DNA of 64,000 nt from Halosolutus amylolyticus (GTDB lineage: Archaea > Halobacteriota > Halobacteria > Halobacteriales > Natrialbaceae): the NCBI RefSeq assembly GCF_023566055.1, contig NZ_JALIQP010000002.1:620001-684000 (forward strand). The letters run 5' to 3'. Shown piece by piece: positions 62,766 to 64,000 of this stretch (within the stretch, counting starts at the first letter, position 1; each line of letters opens with the position of its first letter). Position numbers and translations under genes: made by a program. Under the pieces are notes generated by a model. The model did not search any database, was not told where the DNA came from, and saw only the letters and a list, made by a program, of their open reading frames with translations.

Positions 62766-64000
62766 TCGTCGTCGATCGCGCCGAGTCCGGCGTCGGAGCG
62801 CTCGGTGACGAACGGTTCCACGACGGACGCGGGAGCCAGGGGGCCGTCGTCGCCGAAATCGGGATCGAACAGTTGCAGGGCCGTGTTGATCGTGCTCCAG
62901 TCGTCCTCGGCCGCGGCCTCCCGGAGGCTCTTCGTCGGCGGCGCGAGCAACTGGCTGACCAGCGAGTCGGCCATCGCCTCGACGATCTCGCGTTGCTCCT
63001 CGGAGAGGTCGTCGCCGAGTCGCGAGAGGGCCGTCTCGAGTTCGCGTTGCTTGAGCCGTTCGGCGGACTCGTACATCGCGGCGATGACCTCGTCCGCGCG
63101 GGCCCGTTTGTACTGGTCACAGAGCAACTCGAACTCGTGGTCGATCATCGACTCGACCTCGCGCGCCGCGTCGGACCGCTGGGACCGTGTTTCCTCGGTG
63201 ATCGACTCGAGATCGTCCAGGTCGTAGACCGCCACGGAGTCGAGTGATCCCGTCGCGGGCGCGACGTCCCTGGGCTGGCCGAGATCGACGATTACCCGCT
63301 CCGAATCGGGGTCGGCAGCGTCGGCCGCCGCGTCGTTTGCCCGCCTCTCGATCGGAGCGCCGGACTCGGCCGCCTCGCGTACGGCGTCCAGGTCGTCCTC
63401 GTCGGTCGCGAGGTGGCGAGGTTCGAGGACGGGATCGTCGCTCCCGGTCGCGGTTACGACGACGTCCGCCTCGGTCGCGACGCTCCCGAGTGCCTCGAGC
63501 GGGGCGACGCTGGTCTCGGCGTCGAGTTCCGCCGCGAGGTGGTCGGCGTGGGAGACGGTCCGGTTGGCGACGACGATCTCGTCCGCGCCGGCGTCCGCGA
63601 GACTGCGGGCGGCGAGCCGTCCCATCTCGCCGGCGCCGACGACCAGCGCGGTCGCGCCCTCGAGTCGGACCTCGGTCGCGGCGAGTTTCGTGGCCGCCGA
63701 GCCGAGCGAGACGACGCCCTCGTTGATGGCGGTCTCCGTGCGTGCGCGCTCGCCGACGTGGATCGCCTTGGTGACGGCTGCCTCGAGCATCGACCCGATT
63801 CCGCCCTCGGCGCGGGCGTCCTCGTAGGCCGTCCGGACCTGGCCGATGATCTGGTCCTCGCCCAGGACGACCGATTCGAGTCCGGCCGCGACGCGAAGCA
63901 GGTGTCGTAGACTCTCGTCGTGATCCGTCACCACGATCGCGTCGTCGTCGATCGACGCGAAGAACTCCTCGAGGGCGGCCCGTCCGACGGCCGCGTCCGC
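62762..64000 (-). CDS. hemA: Glutamyl-tRNA reductase, start beyond the window
   Basis: At least 412 residues are visible; the frame is open to base 64000, so the N-terminus is missing. It has the conserved GLESVVLGEDQIIGQVR, the NADPH-binding VVGAGEMGRLAARSL and ANRTVSHADHLA, and the C-terminal dimerisation helix. It makes glutamate-1-semialdehyde from Glu-tRNA, the first step of heme and siroheme synthesis. The stop lies in palindromic repeat copy 4. Confidence 0.95.
   Translation of the reverse strand, partial: ADAAVGRAALEEFFASIDDDAIVVTDHDESLRHLLRVAAGLESVVLGEDQIIGQVRTAYEDARAEGGIGSMLEAAVTKAIHVGERARTETAINEGVVSLGSAATKLAATEVRLEGATALVVGAGEMGRLAARSLADAGADEIVVANRTVSHADHLAAELDAETSVAPLEALGSVATEADVVVTATGSDDPVLEPRHLATDEDDLDAVREAAESGAPIERRANDAAADAADPDSERVIVDLGQPRDVAPATGSLDSVAVYDLDDLESITEETRSQRSDAAREVESMIDHEFELLCDQYKRARADEVIAAMYESAERLKQRELETALSRLGDDLSEEQREIVEAMADSLVSQLLAPPTKSLREAAAEDDWSTINTALQLFDPDFGDDGPLAPASVVEPFVTERSDAGLGAIDDD

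Overview
The window comes from a halophilic archaeon. The proteins are acidic, flanking DNA is very GC-rich, and families typical of haloarchaea are present (LWR-salt protein, bacterio-opsin-activator-type HTH, aIF5A with deoxyhypusine synthase and an agmatinase-type enzyme, MoeA fused to a PBP-like domain). No rRNA or tRNA was seen, so genus is not assigned.

Layout: (1) 1-930 is chromosome, with a PadR-type regulator and a small conserved protein. (2) 931-40685 is an integrated element of about 39.8 kb with lower GC. It is bounded by a perfect 16-bp direct repeat (931-946 and 40670-40685), and a tyrosine recombinase with a small RHH-like partner lies just inside the right end. (3) 40686-64000 is GC-rich chromosome with housekeeping genes: glycosyltransferase, thioredoxin-reductase-like protein, deoxyhypusine synthase, Nif3, acetamidase, agmatinase, aIF5A, sulfite-oxidase-like enzyme, UbiB kinase, Hsp20, two MoeA proteins, Bat-type regulator, pterin dehydratase and a hemA that runs off the window.

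The element looks like an integrative conjugative element. Its transfer module (27760-34651) is a tightly overlapping operon: VirB2-like small membrane protein, VirB6-like membrane protein, VirB4-like ATPase, an unknown, and a VirD4-like coupling protein. Its replication/maintenance module (20503-25592) has two Orc1/Cdc6-type AAA+ proteins, a DUF932 protein, a primase-polymerase fragment and a candidate origin. The rest is mostly defence-like cargo: (a) 1434-9529, two tRNA-guanine-transglycosylase (TGT)-fold proteins flanking two DUF6884/YaaA-like proteins, then a GHKL ATPase, a GmrSD-like DUF262/DUF1524 nuclease and an opposing GIY-YIG nuclease; (b) 12033-20389, a DISARM-like drmA-drmB-drmC set followed by a HerA-type ATPase with a nuclease-like tail; (c) a lone SLATT-type membrane protein; (d) an uncharacterised membrane-protein/helical-protein pair (34742-37959).

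The best candidate for an undescribed system is the TGT cassette. I infer that it places a 7-deazaguanine on DNA and couples that mark to a modification-sensitive nuclease. I recognise no DNA methyltransferase in the element although it carries a DISARM core, so the TGT mark may serve both modules; this is speculation. Other notable points are a nuclease-like C-terminal domain shared by the HerA-type and VirD4-type ATPases (with no recognisable relaxase), a four-copy palindromic repeat whose ends carry gene stop codons, and a probable CTG start codon on the UbiB-family kinase gene.
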